From positions 1 through 64,000 of the forward strand of contig JBCDFV010000008.1 in assembly GCA_039177555.1 (NCBI GenBank): 64,000 nt of DNA. Reading direction: 5' to 3'. A program made the position numbers and the translations under genes. Of this stretch, positions 1-8,790 are shown in pieces. The notes under the pieces are model-generated. The model was not told the DNA's origin. It saw only the letters and a list, made by a program, of their open reading frames with translations, and ran no database searches. Source of the stretch: JANQGH01 sp039177555 (lineage in GTDB: Bacteria; Pseudomonadota; Alphaproteobacteria; DSM-16000; Inquilinaceae). Position 1 is the stretch's first letter. Every line of letters starts with the position of its first letter.

Positions 1-43
1 AAGACGGGGCCATCCGCCGATAATCTGTTATATATTTAATACA

Positions 44-1501
44 ATGTCCATCTCGACCGACCTTCTGATCATTGGTGCCGGCACCGCCGGCCTGCCCGCC
101 GCCATCGAGGCGAGCAATGCGGGCGCGCATGTCGTCCTTGTCGAGCAAACCGATCGGATCGGCGGCACGCTGCATGTCTCGGCCGCCCAGATGTCGGGCG
201 CTGGCACAAGGCTGCAGGCCGCGCGCGGCATCGCGGATTCGCCGCAAGCCCATTACGAAGATGTGATGCGCATCAGCCGGGGCACCGCCCACGCCGGGCT
301 GGCGCGCAAGGCCGTCGGGCTCGGCGGTTCCACCATCGACTGGCTGATGGACAATGGCTTCGACATGGCGCCGGAATGCCCTGCCATCCTGCATTTCCAC
401 GAGGCCTATCGCACGCCAAGGACCTGTTGGGGTGTAGATGGCGGCCGATCGGTCTTGAAGGTTCTGCGGGCGCTGTTCGACGATGCCCTGGGCGACCGCA
501 GGATCGAGTTGATGCTTCAAAGCGAGGCGGTGGAACTGCTGCGGATCGACGGAGGCATAAGGGGCGCGACGATTCAGCGAGGGACAAAAGGCCCATGCGT
601 CGATGTCTTGGCCGGCGCCACCGTGCTCGCCAGCGGTGGCTATGGTGGGAACAGTAAGCGCTTTGCCGACTGGAACGAGGGTCTGCAACTCTTCACTGCC
701 GCACTGCCCACCGCGACTGGGTCGGGCATCGAGCTGGGGCTGAAAGCCGGCGGCCGTTTGGTCAGCGGCCAGCACCATTTGCCGACCTTCGCCGGCATCG
801 TCCGCACGCCCGGGCAGCCTTGGATCGATTGGGATAGCCTGCCGCAACTGACGCCGCAAGTGCGGCCGCCATGGGAGATCTATGTCGGGCGTGACGGACG
901 CCGATTTGTCCGCGAGGATGTCGACAGTGTCGACGCGCGGGAGCGGGCCTTGGCGACCCTTCCCGAACTGACCTTCTTCGCGGTCTTCGATGATCGCATC
1001 TGGCGCGAAGCACCACCCTTGTTGCCTGGCTGGCCGCCAGACACTTTTGGCGACGCCTGGAATGGTCACGCCTCGTTCCATGTCGCCGAGACACTCGACG
1101 CGCTTGCCGGAGCCGCTTGCATCGATGGAGATGGGCTGGCCGATACCATCGACGTTTACAATCAAGCCGTTGCCGGAGGGCGGCCCGATCCGTTTGGCCG
1201 GCAGCATCTGCCGGCGCCGATTGCCGAGCCTCCATTCCGCGCGATCATGATGCACGGCATGGTCTTGAAGACGGCAGCCGGACTTGCCGTCGACGAGGCG
1301 CTGCGCGTCCTCGATCCCGACGGCTGGCCGATCCCCGGCCTTTACGCCGTGGGCGAGGCCATTGGCGGCGGCACCTTGTCCGGCAACGCCTTTGTCGGCG
1401 GCATGAGCGTCACGCCGGCGCTCGGCTTCGGCCGTTGGCTGGGGCAGACCCTCGGTCGTGCGGCCGTGGCGGGCAGGGTGCCCGAAAAGGTGACGGTATG
1501 A
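44..1501 (+). CDS. FAD-dependent oxidoreductase, fumarate reductase/succinate dehydrogenase flavoprotein-like
   Basis: A 485-residue protein with an N-terminal dinucleotide fold: the G11-x-G13-x-x-G16 loop and E34 at the end of the second strand bind the FAD ADP moiety. The C-terminal part carries the second FAD signature of the fumarate reductase/3-ketosteroid dehydrogenase superfamily, GLYAVGEAIGG followed by LSGNAFVGGM. The family transfers hydride between FAD and small unsaturated acids or steroids; the substrate here is unknown. No signal peptide or haem motif is seen, so it is probably cytoplasmic. The ATG at 44 follows an AT-rich stretch that may hold the promoter, but only 43 bases are available. 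Its stop overlaps the start of the next gene (ATGA), implying translational coupling. The family call is solid; the reaction is not determined. Confidence 0.85.
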   Translation: MSISTDLLIIGAGTAGLPAAIEASNAGAHVVLVEQTDRIGGTLHVSAAQMSGAGTRLQAARGIADSPQAHYEDVMRISRGTAHAGLARKAVGLGGSTIDWLMDNGFDMAPECPAILHFHEAYRTPRTCWGVDGGRSVLKVLRALFDDALGDRRIELMLQSEAVELLRIDGGIRGATIQRGTKGPCVDVLAGATVLASGGYGGNSKRFADWNEGLQLFTAALPTATGSGIELGLKAGGRLVSGQHHLPTFAGIVRTPGQPWIDWDSLPQLTPQVRPPWEIYVGRDGRRFVREDVDSVDARERALATLPELTFFAVFDDRIWREAPPLLPGWPPDTFGDAWNGHASFHVAETLDALAGAACIDGDGLADTIDVYNQAVAGGRPDPFGRQHLPAPIAEPPFRAIMMHGMVLKTAAGLAVDEALRVLDPDGWPIPGLYAVGEAIGGGTLSGNAFVGGMSVTPALGFGRWLGQTLGRAAVAGRVPEKVTV

Positions 1502-2340
1502 GCACGATCGAGCGTGGTTTTGTCAGCCTGCCGCATGGCCAGATCCACTTTCGGCGGGCGGGCATCGAAGGCGACAGGCTGCCGCTGGTGATGATCCACG
1601 CCTCGCCGGGCTCGTCCAAGCAACTCGCCGGCCTGATCCAGGCGCTGGCGGGCGACCGTCTGGTCTTGGCGCCCGATACCGCCGGAAACGGGGATTCCGA
1701 TCCGCTGGCAGTTCTACAGCCGTCAATCAACGATCTGGCAATGCTGGCTTGTGAGGCGATCAACCGATCGCTCGATGGCCGGTTCCAGCTCTATGGCAGT
1801 CACACCGGCGCCTCGATCGCCATGGAAATCGCCATCGCCCATCCCGAACAGGTCGATGCGCTGGTCCTCGACGGCATAGGGCTCTACGCCGCCGACGCGC
1901 AGGCGGAGATTCTGGAGCGGTATGCCCGCGAGATCGGGCCCGATCTGGAAGGAACGCATCTGATGAAGGTCTGGCATTTCTGCCGCGACCAGTTCCTGTT
2001 CTGGCCTTACTACAACCGCACGGCCACGGGGCGTTTGCCAAACGGGCTGCCCCACGCTGATACCTTGCACGACTTCGTGGTCGAGGTGCTGAAGGCCGTG
2101 CGCAGCTATCACAAATCCTACCGCGCCGCCTTCCGGCATCCGAAGCGCGAGCGGCTGCCGCAGCTCACGGTGCCGACGCTGGTTGCCTCGTCACCGTCCG
2201 ATATGCTGCATGAGTTCGCCGACGAGGTCGCGGCCCTGGTCCCTGGTGCCCAGCGGGCAACCCTGCCGACCTGGGACGATGCGGCCTATGACGCAAAAGC
2301 AGCCGATTTCTTTCGCCGTTTCCTTGACGGCAGTCATTGA
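1498..2340 (+). CDS. alpha/beta-hydrolase-fold protein with non-canonical active site
   Basis: A 280-residue protein whose ATG overlaps the upstream flavoprotein stop by 4 bases, so the two are probably one transcript. The alpha/beta-hydrolase pattern is visible: an oxyanion-side loop near residue 30 (MIHASPGSSK), the DTAGNGDSD segment, and the nucleophile elbow LYGSHTGASIA. At the elbow the central position is H102 rather than Ser, Asp or Cys. The usual late catalytic His is also not evident: the segment after the last strand reads LPTWDDAAYDAKA. Either the reaction does not use the classical triad or the protein is a non-catalytic or cofactor-free lyase/dioxygenase-like relative. Pairing with the flavoprotein suggests a shared degradation pathway, which is inference. 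Fold confidence is good; function is unknown. Confidence 0.75.
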   Translation: MSTIERGFVSLPHGQIHFRRAGIEGDRLPLVMIHASPGSSKQLAGLIQALAGDRLVLAPDTAGNGDSDPLAVLQPSINDLAMLACEAINRSLDGRFQLYGSHTGASIAMEIAIAHPEQVDALVLDGIGLYAADAQAEILERYAREIGPDLEGTHLMKVWHFCRDQFLFWPYYNRTATGRLPNGLPHADTLHDFVVEVLKAVRSYHKSYRAAFRHPKRERLPQLTVPTLVASSPSDMLHEFADEVAALVPGAQRATLPTWDDAAYDAKAADFFRRFLDGSH

Positions 2341-2395
2341 GGCCGGCTCTCGCTCTGGTCGACCCTGATCGGTGAAGGAGGATGGACCGACGGAC

Positions 2396-3040
2396 ATGTC
2401 CACCTTTGTTGACAGGCAGGACGCCGGCCAGCGGCTTGCCGAGGCGGTCGAGAAGCTGGGTCTCGCCGATCCGGTCGTTTTGGCCCTGCCGCGCGGCGGG
2501 GTGCCCGTTGCGGCCGCGCTAGCGGAACGGTTGAAGGCACCGCTGGACGTGCTTCTGGCGCGCAAGATCGGTGCGCCGGGAGAGCCCGAATTCGCCATTG
2601 GCGCTGTGGTCGACGGTGCGGCCCCGGCCACTGTTCTTCATCAGGACACGATCGACCGCCTCGCCATCTCGCGAGAGTATATCGACAAGGAAATCGCGCG
2701 ACAGCTTGCCGCGATCGCCGATCGGCGCCGCCTCTATTCGGGCGCGGACGCGCCTTTCGATCTCACCGGCAAGGATGCCGTGATCGTCGATGACGGCATC
2801 GCCACCGGTGCGACGATCGAGGCCGCGATGAAGGCGGTGCGCCAATCGGCCGCCCGGCAAATCGTTCTGGCCGTCCCGGTGGCGCCGGCAAAGACGATCG
2901 CAAGGCTGCGCGGCGTCGCCGACCAGATCGTCTGCCTATCCGCACCGCGCGTTTTCGGTGCCGTCGGCGCCCATTATGCTGACTTCCGACAAGTGGCCGA
3001 CGACCAGGTCAAACGGCTGCTTCGGCAGGCGCGGTCATGA
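2396..3040 (+). CDS. phosphoribosyltransferase-domain protein
   Basis: A 214-residue protein with the type I PRTase PRPP-binding signature, VIVDDGIATGAT, at residues 129-140; the adjacent acidic pair binds the ribose hydroxyls. The N-terminal ALPRGGVPVA loop (about 30-39) is the pyrophosphate-side segment typical of stand-alone PRTases that are sometimes fused to dienelactone-hydrolase-like domains. The ATG at 2396 is chosen because it lies downstream of AAGGAGGA at 2375-2382, though the spacing is long. An in-frame GTG at 2372 would add eight residues and overlap that Shine-Dalgarno sequence. It converges on the EamA gene, with 6 bases of overlap between stop codons. The nucleobase substrate is not predictable. 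Confidence 0.82.
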   Translation: MSTFVDRQDAGQRLAEAVEKLGLADPVVLALPRGGVPVAAALAERLKAPLDVLLARKIGAPGEPEFAIGAVVDGAAPATVLHQDTIDRLAISREYIDKEIARQLAAIADRRRLYSGADAPFDLTGKDAVIVDDGIATGATIEAAMKAVRQSAARQIVLAVPVAPAKTIARLRGVADQIVCLSAPRVFGAVGAHYADFRQVADDQVKRLLRQARS

Positions 3041-3931
3041 CAGCGCCTCGGTTTTCCGTGTGTGCCACTGGATCACGGCGACCAGGCCGCCAAGGATCAC
3101 CAGGGCCATGCCGGCTGCTTCCAGCCAGGTCGGCGTGCGCGACCAGACCAGCCAGTCGATCAGCGCCGTGAACACGATGACCGAATAGATCAGCGGCCCG
3201 AGTTTCACGGCCGTGGTCTGCCGGTAGGCCAGAATGATGAACACTTGCGAGCCCAGCAGGCACAGGCCGATCGCACCCATATAGGCCCAGCCGATCGCCG
3301 CGATCGCCGCCCATGAGCCGATTGCGAAGGGCAGGATCATCAGGCTGGAGAACAGAAAGTAATAGAACAGGATGCGCAGGGTCGGTTCGCTGGTGCTGAG
3401 CCAGCGCACGGACATCAGGGCCAGCGCCAGCACGATCGCGGCGCCGACTGCAAACAGCGCGCCGATGTTGAAGGCCGACCCGCTTGGATGCAGCACCAGG
3501 ACGACGCCGACGAAACCGATGGCCATGCTGAGCCACAGCCGCCCCCCAATCTTCTGGCGCATCACGATCCAGCCGATCAGCGGCATCCACAAGGGCGCGC
3601 TGTAGGTCAGCAGGACCGCGTTCGACAACGGCATCAGCGACAGCGCATAGAACAGCCCGAACCAGGACGCGCTGCCCGCCGCCGCGCGCAGAAGGTGCAA
3701 CGGAACACGCCTTGTCTTCAGCGGTTGAAAGCCATGGCGCAACGCGATCGGGGCGACGAAAACCAGGCAGATCAAGTTCTGGAAAAAGACGATAACAACG
3801 GTCGGCACATAGCCGTCGGCGACCTTGGCGAAGGCGCTCATCACCGCCAGACACAGAAACGACATCAGCGCGAAGACGGCGCCGACTGGTACGTTTTCCG
3901 CGGGCTCGCGCGATGAGGCGGGCTCTGCCAT
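3035..3931 (-). CDS. EamA/DMT-superfamily transporter (copy 1)
   Basis: A 298-residue integral membrane protein with about ten hydrophobic segments arranged as two EamA halves, the architecture of drug/metabolite transporters such as RhaT and YdcZ relatives. The half ends are visible as AVLLTYSAPLWMPLIGWIV in the first repeat and LGPLIYSVIVFTALIDWLV in the second. It probably exports amino acids, metabolites or drugs across the inner membrane by proton exchange; the substrate cannot be read from sequence. It is the downstream member of a tandem pair with the gene at 4054-4959, with which it shares many identical blocks, consistent with local duplication. The start is the ATG complementary to 3929-3931. 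Confidence 0.88.
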   Translation of the reverse strand: MAEPASSREPAENVPVGAVFALMSFLCLAVMSAFAKVADGYVPTVVIVFFQNLICLVFVAPIALRHGFQPLKTRRVPLHLLRAAAGSASWFGLFYALSLMPLSNAVLLTYSAPLWMPLIGWIVMRQKIGGRLWLSMAIGFVGVVLVLHPSGSAFNIGALFAVGAAIVLALALMSVRWLSTSEPTLRILFYYFLFSSLMILPFAIGSWAAIAAIGWAYMGAIGLCLLGSQVFIILAYRQTTAVKLGPLIYSVIVFTALIDWLVWSRTPTWLEAAGMALVILGGLVAVIQWHTRKTEALS

Positions 3932-4053
3932 GGTGTCAGACTATCGAAACGCGATCGTGCTTGCCAACGGCAACCGCCGGTTCGAACGCGGTGTGAACAC
4001 GTCCGGTCGGCGAGACGGACAAGGCGCTGGCCTGGCTGCCGCGCCGCGATCCG

Positions 4054-4959
4054 TCACGATGACGCCGAAGCTGGCTTTTTGGCGCCCCAATGGACCACGG
4101 CGATAACGCCGCCGAGGATCACCAGCGCCATGCCGCCGAACTCCAGTAAGGATGGCCTGTGCGACCAAACCAGCCATTGGATGATCGCGGAGAAGACGAT
4201 GACCGAATAGACCAGCGGACCCAGCGTCGCGGCCGAGGCGTTGCGGAGAGCCATGACGACAAAGACCTGTGAGCCCAGAAGGCTGATCCCGACGCCAAAG
4301 ATGGTGGCCCAGACCGTCATGGAAATGGCGGTCCAGGACGCCACGGCAAACGGCGCCGTCAACAGGCTGGCGAACAGGAAGTAGTAGAACAGGATGCGCA
4401 CGGTCGGCTCCGTCGTGCTCATCCAACGGATCGACAGCAGCGACAAGGCCACGGCGATGGCGGCGCCCAACGCGAACACGGCGCCGATGTTGAACGACGC
4501 ACCGCTGGGGTGCAGCGTCAGGACGATACCGATGAAGCCCAGAACCATGCCGAGCCAGAGCCGACCGCCGATTTTCTCGCGCGAAACCAGCCAGGCGATC
4601 AAGGGCATCCAAAGGGGGCCGCTGTAGGTCAGCAGAACGGCATTGGACAGTGGCATGAAGGTGAGCGCCAGGAACTGCCCGTAGGAGACGCCGACGCCCG
4701 CGATGCCGCGCAAAAGCTGCATGCCGATGCGTTTCGTCTTCAGCGGCGCAAGACCGTGGCGCAGTGCAACCGGCGCCACGCAGGCCAGACAGATCAGGTT
4801 CTGAATGAAGACAATGACGATGACCGGCACATCCTCGCCCGCCACCTTGGCAAAGGCGCCCATCACCGCCAGGCAGAAAAAGGCCAGCAGCGAGAAGACG
4901 GCGCCGAGCGCAACGTTTTCCCTCGGTTCGGCGGGGGCGGATGCTGACGACTCTGCCAT
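4054..4959 (-). CDS. EamA/DMT-superfamily transporter (copy 2)
   Basis: A 301-residue membrane protein with two EamA repeats and about ten predicted membrane helices, paralogous to the gene immediately downstream on the same strand. Shared blocks include the start of helix 1 (a VALGAVFSLLAFFCLAVMGA-type segment), a PLKTKR-type loop after the second helix, and NAVLLTYSGPLWMPLIAWLV. The family moves small metabolites or toxic compounds out of the cell. A 122-base gap separates the pair, so they may be cotranscribed or each have its own promoter. The gene diverges from the haemoglobin-cyclase unit, with about 240 bases between the two starts. No substrate can be assigned. Confidence 0.88.
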   Translation of the reverse strand: MAESSASAPAEPRENVALGAVFSLLAFFCLAVMGAFAKVAGEDVPVIVIVFIQNLICLACVAPVALRHGLAPLKTKRIGMQLLRGIAGVGVSYGQFLALTFMPLSNAVLLTYSGPLWMPLIAWLVSREKIGGRLWLGMVLGFIGIVLTLHPSGASFNIGAVFALGAAIAVALSLLSIRWMSTTEPTVRILFYYFLFASLLTAPFAVASWTAISMTVWATIFGVGISLLGSQVFVVMALRNASAATLGPLVYSVIVFSAIIQWLVWSHRPSLLEFGGMALVILGGVIAVVHWGAKKPASASS

Positions 4960-5196
4960 ATGTCAAGCTAACGCTAAGTGACTCTTTTCGTCACCCACCA
5001 CCGTCGGTTTTATTGGGCGCCAATCAGGGTCCGGCTCCTTCGAAACAACAGGGGCCATCGGCCAAAGGCGGCCGCAAGCACGCCCGTGATCGGCCCGCTT
5101 GTCGAAGCGCGGGCATCTGCCCTACAGTCAGCACACTGTCAGCGGAGGCAGGTCAACGATAATTGTGCCGCAGAGGCACGGGCGGGGGTCCCAAGG

Positions 5197-5556
5197 GTGG
5201 CGACCAGTATTTTCAATCGCTATGGCGGGTTCGCCAATGTCAGCAAGATCGTCATGGAGTTCTACGACCTCGTGCTCGACTCCGACATCGCTGGCGACTA
5301 TTTCGTCGACGTCGACATGCCCACCCTGGTCGACCACCAGACCAAGTTCATTGCCTCGATCATGGGCGGCCCGGCCAGTTACAGTAACGAGGCGTTGGAG
5401 CGTATCCACGCCCATCTGGACATAACCAAAGAGGCCTATGACGAGATCGTGTCTCTCTTGCGCATGACGCTGGAAGACTTCGAGCTGGAACCGGCCGACA
5501 TCGATCAGGTGATCGATGGCATCCGGGCGCGCGAACGCTACATCGTAAATGCCTAG
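5197..5556 (+). CDS. group 1 truncated haemoglobin
   Basis: A 119-residue protein, close to the 115-130 residues usual for group 1 truncated globins. It shows the family landmarks in order: an N-terminal YGG turn, the B-helix FYDLV with the B10 Tyr, the DYFVDVDM CD region with Phe, an HQTKF E-helix, the GGP turn, and ERIHAHLDIT where H71 aligns with the proximal F8 haem ligand. These globins bind O2, NO or CO and act in NO detoxification, O2 supply or gas sensing. GTG at 5197 is the most family-consistent start; the longer open frame to 4978 has no globin-like sequence. It lies 12 bases upstream of a PAS-cyclase gene, so the pair is likely cotranscribed, and a ligand-sensing role is a reasonable inference. 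Confidence 0.88.
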   Translation: MATSIFNRYGGFANVSKIVMEFYDLVLDSDIAGDYFVDVDMPTLVDHQTKFIASIMGGPASYSNEALERIHAHLDITKEAYDEIVSLLRMTLEDFELEPADIDQVIDGIRARERYIVNA

Positions 5557-5568
5557 GCGCATCGACCG

Positions 5569-6651
5569 ATGAACCTTGAACACTTCAACCGGATGCTGTT
5601 GGAGTCGGCGGGGGTCGGCCTGGCCATTCTCGACTCCGACAGCCTTGAAATTCTGTTCGGCAATCGTCGCTTCATCGAGTGGTTCCCGGGCGCCGCCGGT
5701 GCCGGCACGCAACTGCGCGACGTCGTCGGAGACTTCGATGTCGAGAAGATGGAGGCGCGCTTCGCCAGTGGTCGCAGCTATACGGCGGAAGCGAAGGTCA
5801 AGGTCAAGCGTCGCGAGGTGACGCTGGCGATCAACATCTCCAAGAGCGAACACAAGGACATGCCGGCCCTGATCATGGAGTGTCAGAACATCTCCAAGAT
5901 CAAGGAGTTGGAATACATGATCGAATCCTATTCCAAGATGGTGGAGAAGCAGAACCGCACCTTGCAGGCCGGCAAGGAACGGGTCGAGAAGCTGCTTTTG
6001 AACATCATGCCGAAATCGGTCTACGAAGAGCTGAAGACCTTCGGCGTGACAACGCCCCAGCGTTACGACGACGCCTCGGTGCTGATGGTCGACTTTGTCG
6101 GCTTCACCGAGATGGCGATCTCGCAAGACCCGGCCGGCATCATCTCCGAACTGAACGACATCTTCACTGCCTTCGACCGCATTGCCGAGCAGTTCGGCTG
6201 CGAGCGCCTGAAGACCATCGGCGACGCCTATATGGCCGTGTCAGGCATTCCGGAGCCGACGCCCGACCATGCCGTCAATATCGCCAAGCTGGCCGTCCTG
6301 ATGCTGCGCTATCTGAGGCGCCGCAACGAGGCGCACCGGCAGGAATGGCTGTGCCGCATCGGCATCAACTCCGGCCCCGTGATCGGTTCCATCGTCGGCG
6401 TGCAGAAATATGTCTACGACATCTTCGGCCCCGGCGTGAACTTGGCCGCGCGCATGGAGGAGATGTCCGATCCGATGCAGATCACGCTGTGCGAGGACAT
6501 GTATCCGCTGATCCGCCACGAGTTCGAACTGACCGATCTCGGCGTCGTCGACGTCAAGGGCTTCGGCGAGAAGCAAATCTACTCCCTCGATGGTGGGCGC
6601 GGCGTGCTGACGCTCAGATCGCAAGGCCTTTCGGACGCCCTGCCATTTTGA
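5569..6651 (+). CDS. PAS and class III nucleotide cyclase domain protein (predicted adenylate cyclase)
   Basis: A 360-residue cytoplasmic protein. Residues 1-120 resemble a PAS domain (GVGLAILDSDSLEILFGN), about 120-165 form a coiled coil ending in the signalling-helix motif LLLNIMPKSVYEEL known from soluble guanylate cyclases, and 168-350 are the catalytic domain. Metal-binding Asp residues are D175 in LMVDFVGFT and D219 in KTIGDAYM. The purine-selecting positions are K215 and D284, the Lys/Asp pair of adenylate cyclases rather than the Glu/Cys of guanylate cyclases. The transition-state residues N291 and R295 are present. It therefore probably makes cAMP from ATP as a homodimer. No membrane segment is seen. 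It follows a truncated haemoglobin gene by 12 bases, suggesting gas- or haem-linked control of cAMP. Confidence 0.9.
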   Translation: MNLEHFNRMLLESAGVGLAILDSDSLEILFGNRRFIEWFPGAAGAGTQLRDVVGDFDVEKMEARFASGRSYTAEAKVKVKRREVTLAINISKSEHKDMPALIMECQNISKIKELEYMIESYSKMVEKQNRTLQAGKERVEKLLLNIMPKSVYEELKTFGVTTPQRYDDASVLMVDFVGFTEMAISQDPAGIISELNDIFTAFDRIAEQFGCERLKTIGDAYMAVSGIPEPTPDHAVNIAKLAVLMLRYLRRRNEAHRQEWLCRIGINSGPVIGSIVGVQKYVYDIFGPGVNLAARMEEMSDPMQITLCEDMYPLIRHEFELTDLGVVDVKGFGEKQIYSLDGGRGVLTLRSQGLSDALPF

Positions 6652-7068
6652 CCGGCTGATGGGAATGTCCGGCTAAGCCGGCCGTGCGGACGACGGCAAT
6701 AGCTACAATTTTACAGGAGTCTGGCGCAAAGCGGCAATTTTTGCTTGAATCATGCACGGCCTTGGCCTCTATGGCCAGGCTGTGTGCTGGCTGAGAGAGG
6801 TTTGCCGCCCTGATGAAAATGACCTGCTGTTTGCGCGCCGGAGTTGGCATTGGGGCAAGGGGTCCATGAATGTGTCATACATCCGCCTTAAGGTCGGGGT
6901 TGCTAATGCCCGGTTTTTCGGGCCTCGCCTTGACACACGAGCATTGTACGGTCGGCCCACCGAGCTTATTCATAGTTCGGCTTTTGGAAGTAAAATGCTA
7001 GTATCTGTAGGCAATCCGTCGTCGGTTTGACCACACCACTCTGTGAACTGTAGTTCGGGAAATTCCGC
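6652..7068. other. 417-base intergenic region between cyclase and type I secretion genes
   Basis: No convincing gene is present; the open frames here have no family features or good ribosome binding sites. The region has lower GC than its flanks near 6960-7010. Two short perfect inverted repeats are visible: a 5-base-arm CCGGC/GCCGG at 6669-6681 just after the cyclase stop and GCCCG/CGGGC at 6908-6923. Neither is followed by a T run, so neither is called a terminator. It presumably holds the promoter of the secretion genes, but no clear -35/-10 pair with good spacing was found. Confidence 0.5.
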
Positions 7069-8790
7069 ATGGCGCGAGCGTCGAAGACCGGCGAGAACGA
7101 ACAAGCGTTTGAGAACGCGGTCCACCCGCTGAAGCAGGCATTCGTTTGGACCGCCTTTTTCAGCGCGTTCGTCAACCTGCTGATGCTGGTCAGCCCCATC
7201 TTCATGATGGTCGTGTTCGACCGGGTGCTGTCCAGCCAGCGGGTCGAAACGCTGATACTGTTGACAGTGATCGCGGTCGTGGCTTTCGTCGCCTACGGCT
7301 TCCTGGAATGGGTGCGTGGCCGCATCCTGGCGCGCGCCGGGGCCTGGCTGGAAGACACGTTGGCGAAGCCAACCCTGATGGCCGCACTGGCTGCGCGTTT
7401 GCGCGGTACGCCCGGCACGGGGCAGGGGGTGCGCGATCTTCAACAGGTGCGCAATTTCGTTTCCGCACCCACGCTCTTCCCGTTTTTCGACGCGCCTTGG
7501 ACGCCGATCTTTCTGGCCGTGCTGTGGCTGCTGCACCCGTGGATCGGCATCTTCGCCACCACGATGGCCGTGATCCTGTTCATCATCGGCCTGATTGGCG
7601 AGCTGACCACGCGCAAGCATCAGGCCAAGACGCTGGAACGGGTCATGGTCGCCCAACGGCAGGTCGATGCCGCGATCGAACAGTCCGAGGCGGTAACCGC
7701 GCTCGGCATGCGCCAGCCGTTGGCCGAACGCTGGGATCACGCGCGCCACGAGGCATCGGAGATGCAGCGCGGCCTGAACGAGCGCAGCGCCATGGTCACC
7801 GGCACGGCAAAGGGCCTGCGCCAGATGGTGCAGGTCGGCATCCTGGCGCTCGGGGCCTATCTGGTCCTCCAGGCCCAGCTGACCCCCGGTGGTATGATCG
7901 CCGCCAGCATCCTTCTCGGTCGCGCCTTGGCCCCGATCGATCAGTCGATCACCGCCTGGCGCGGTTTCATGACCGCCCGCCTGGCCTGGCGTCGCCTGAA
8001 GCCGTTGCTGATCGAAGGGCCAAGCGAGTCGCAGAAGCTGCCGTTGCCGGCCCCCAAAGGCCGCATCACCGTCGCGCAACTCGCCTACCGGCCGCCCGGG
8101 GCGACCTCGGTCGATGCATTCTTGCTGCACGGCGTCAGTTTCAGCCTCGACCCGGGCGATGCGCTCGGCATCGTCGGCCCGTCCGGCGCGGGCAAGAGCA
8201 CGCTGTGCCGTATGGTCGCCGGTCTTTACGTCCCGACCATGGGCACGGTCCGGCTGGACGGGGCCGCGCTCGATCAATGGGATCCCGATACGCTTGGCGC
8301 CCATATTGGCTACCTGCCGCAGGATGTCGGGCTGCCGCCGGCGACCGTGGCTGAGACGATTGCCCGGCTGAGCAAGACGGAGCCGGAGAACGTGGTCGAT
8401 GCGGCCACGAAAGCAGGTGCGCACGAACTGATCCTGGCGCTGCCGGCTGGCTATGAGACGCCGATCGGCGCCGGCGGCGTGCCGCTGTCAGGCGGCCAGC
8501 GCCAGCGCATCGGCCTCGCCCGCGCGCTCTTTGGTGACCCCGCCGTGGTCATCCTGGACGAGGCGGCCGCCCATCTGGACCAGGAGGGCGAACTGGCCCT
8601 GCAGCGGGCGATACAAGGCCTGAAGGAACGCAACGCGACCGTGTTGTTGATTGCCCACCGGCCATCGCTGGTACGCCATATGGACAAGCTGCTGGTGCTG
8701 CAGCAGGGCCGTATGACCAAGTTCGGCGGGCGCGACGAGGTGCTGGCCGAAATCACGCCAAAGGCGGTGCAGTTGAGGACCGGCACGTGA
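7069..8790 (+). CDS. type I secretion system permease/ATPase (PrtD family)
   Basis: A 573-residue half-size ABC exporter. The N-terminal half has about six membrane helices and opens with the HPLKQAFVWTAFFSAFVNLL segment typical of PrtD/RaxB-less T1SS transporters; there is no C39 peptidase or C39-like domain. The C-terminal nucleotide-binding domain has the Walker A G370-PSGAGKS-T378, the signature LSGGQ at 473-477, a Walker B VVILDEAAAHLD, and an H-loop LIAHRP. It would drive Sec-independent export of C-terminal-signal proteins such as RTX proteins across both membranes, with the HlyD partner encoded 4 bases into its end. The outer-membrane TolC partner and an obvious adjacent substrate gene are absent. 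Family assignment is firm. Confidence 0.92.
   Translation: MARASKTGENEQAFENAVHPLKQAFVWTAFFSAFVNLLMLVSPIFMMVVFDRVLSSQRVETLILLTVIAVVAFVAYGFLEWVRGRILARAGAWLEDTLAKPTLMAALAARLRGTPGTGQGVRDLQQVRNFVSAPTLFPFFDAPWTPIFLAVLWLLHPWIGIFATTMAVILFIIGLIGELTTRKHQAKTLERVMVAQRQVDAAIEQSEAVTALGMRQPLAERWDHARHEASEMQRGLNERSAMVTGTAKGLRQMVQVGILALGAYLVLQAQLTPGGMIAASILLGRALAPIDQSITAWRGFMTARLAWRRLKPLLIEGPSESQKLPLPAPKGRITVAQLAYRPPGATSVDAFLLHGVSFSLDPGDALGIVGPSGAGKSTLCRMVAGLYVPTMGTVRLDGAALDQWDPDTLGAHIGYLPQDVGLPPATVAETIARLSKTEPENVVDAATKAGAHELILALPAGYETPIGAGGVPLSGGQRQRIGLARALFGDPAVVILDEAAAHLDQEGELALQRAIQGLKERNATVLLIAHRPSLVRHMDKLLVLQQGRMTKFGGRDEVLAEITPKAVQLRTGT

Noticed and set aside
3009..3854. Second long minus-strand open frame across the EamA gene
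   Set aside because: It is out of frame with the transporter, lacks hydrophobic helices and is Arg/Pro-rich, as expected for a shadow frame in GC-rich DNA.
5128..6126. 332-codon minus-strand frame opposite the globin and cyclase genes
   Set aside because: It lies antisense to two strongly supported genes and is His/Asp/Arg-rich without family features.
6908..6923. GCCCG/CGGGC hairpin as intrinsic terminator
   Set aside because: The T run is in the loop and none follows the stem.
6752..7030. Possible 92-residue gene between cyclase and secretion genes
   Set aside because: No ribosome binding site, no family-like segment, and it spans the likely promoter region.
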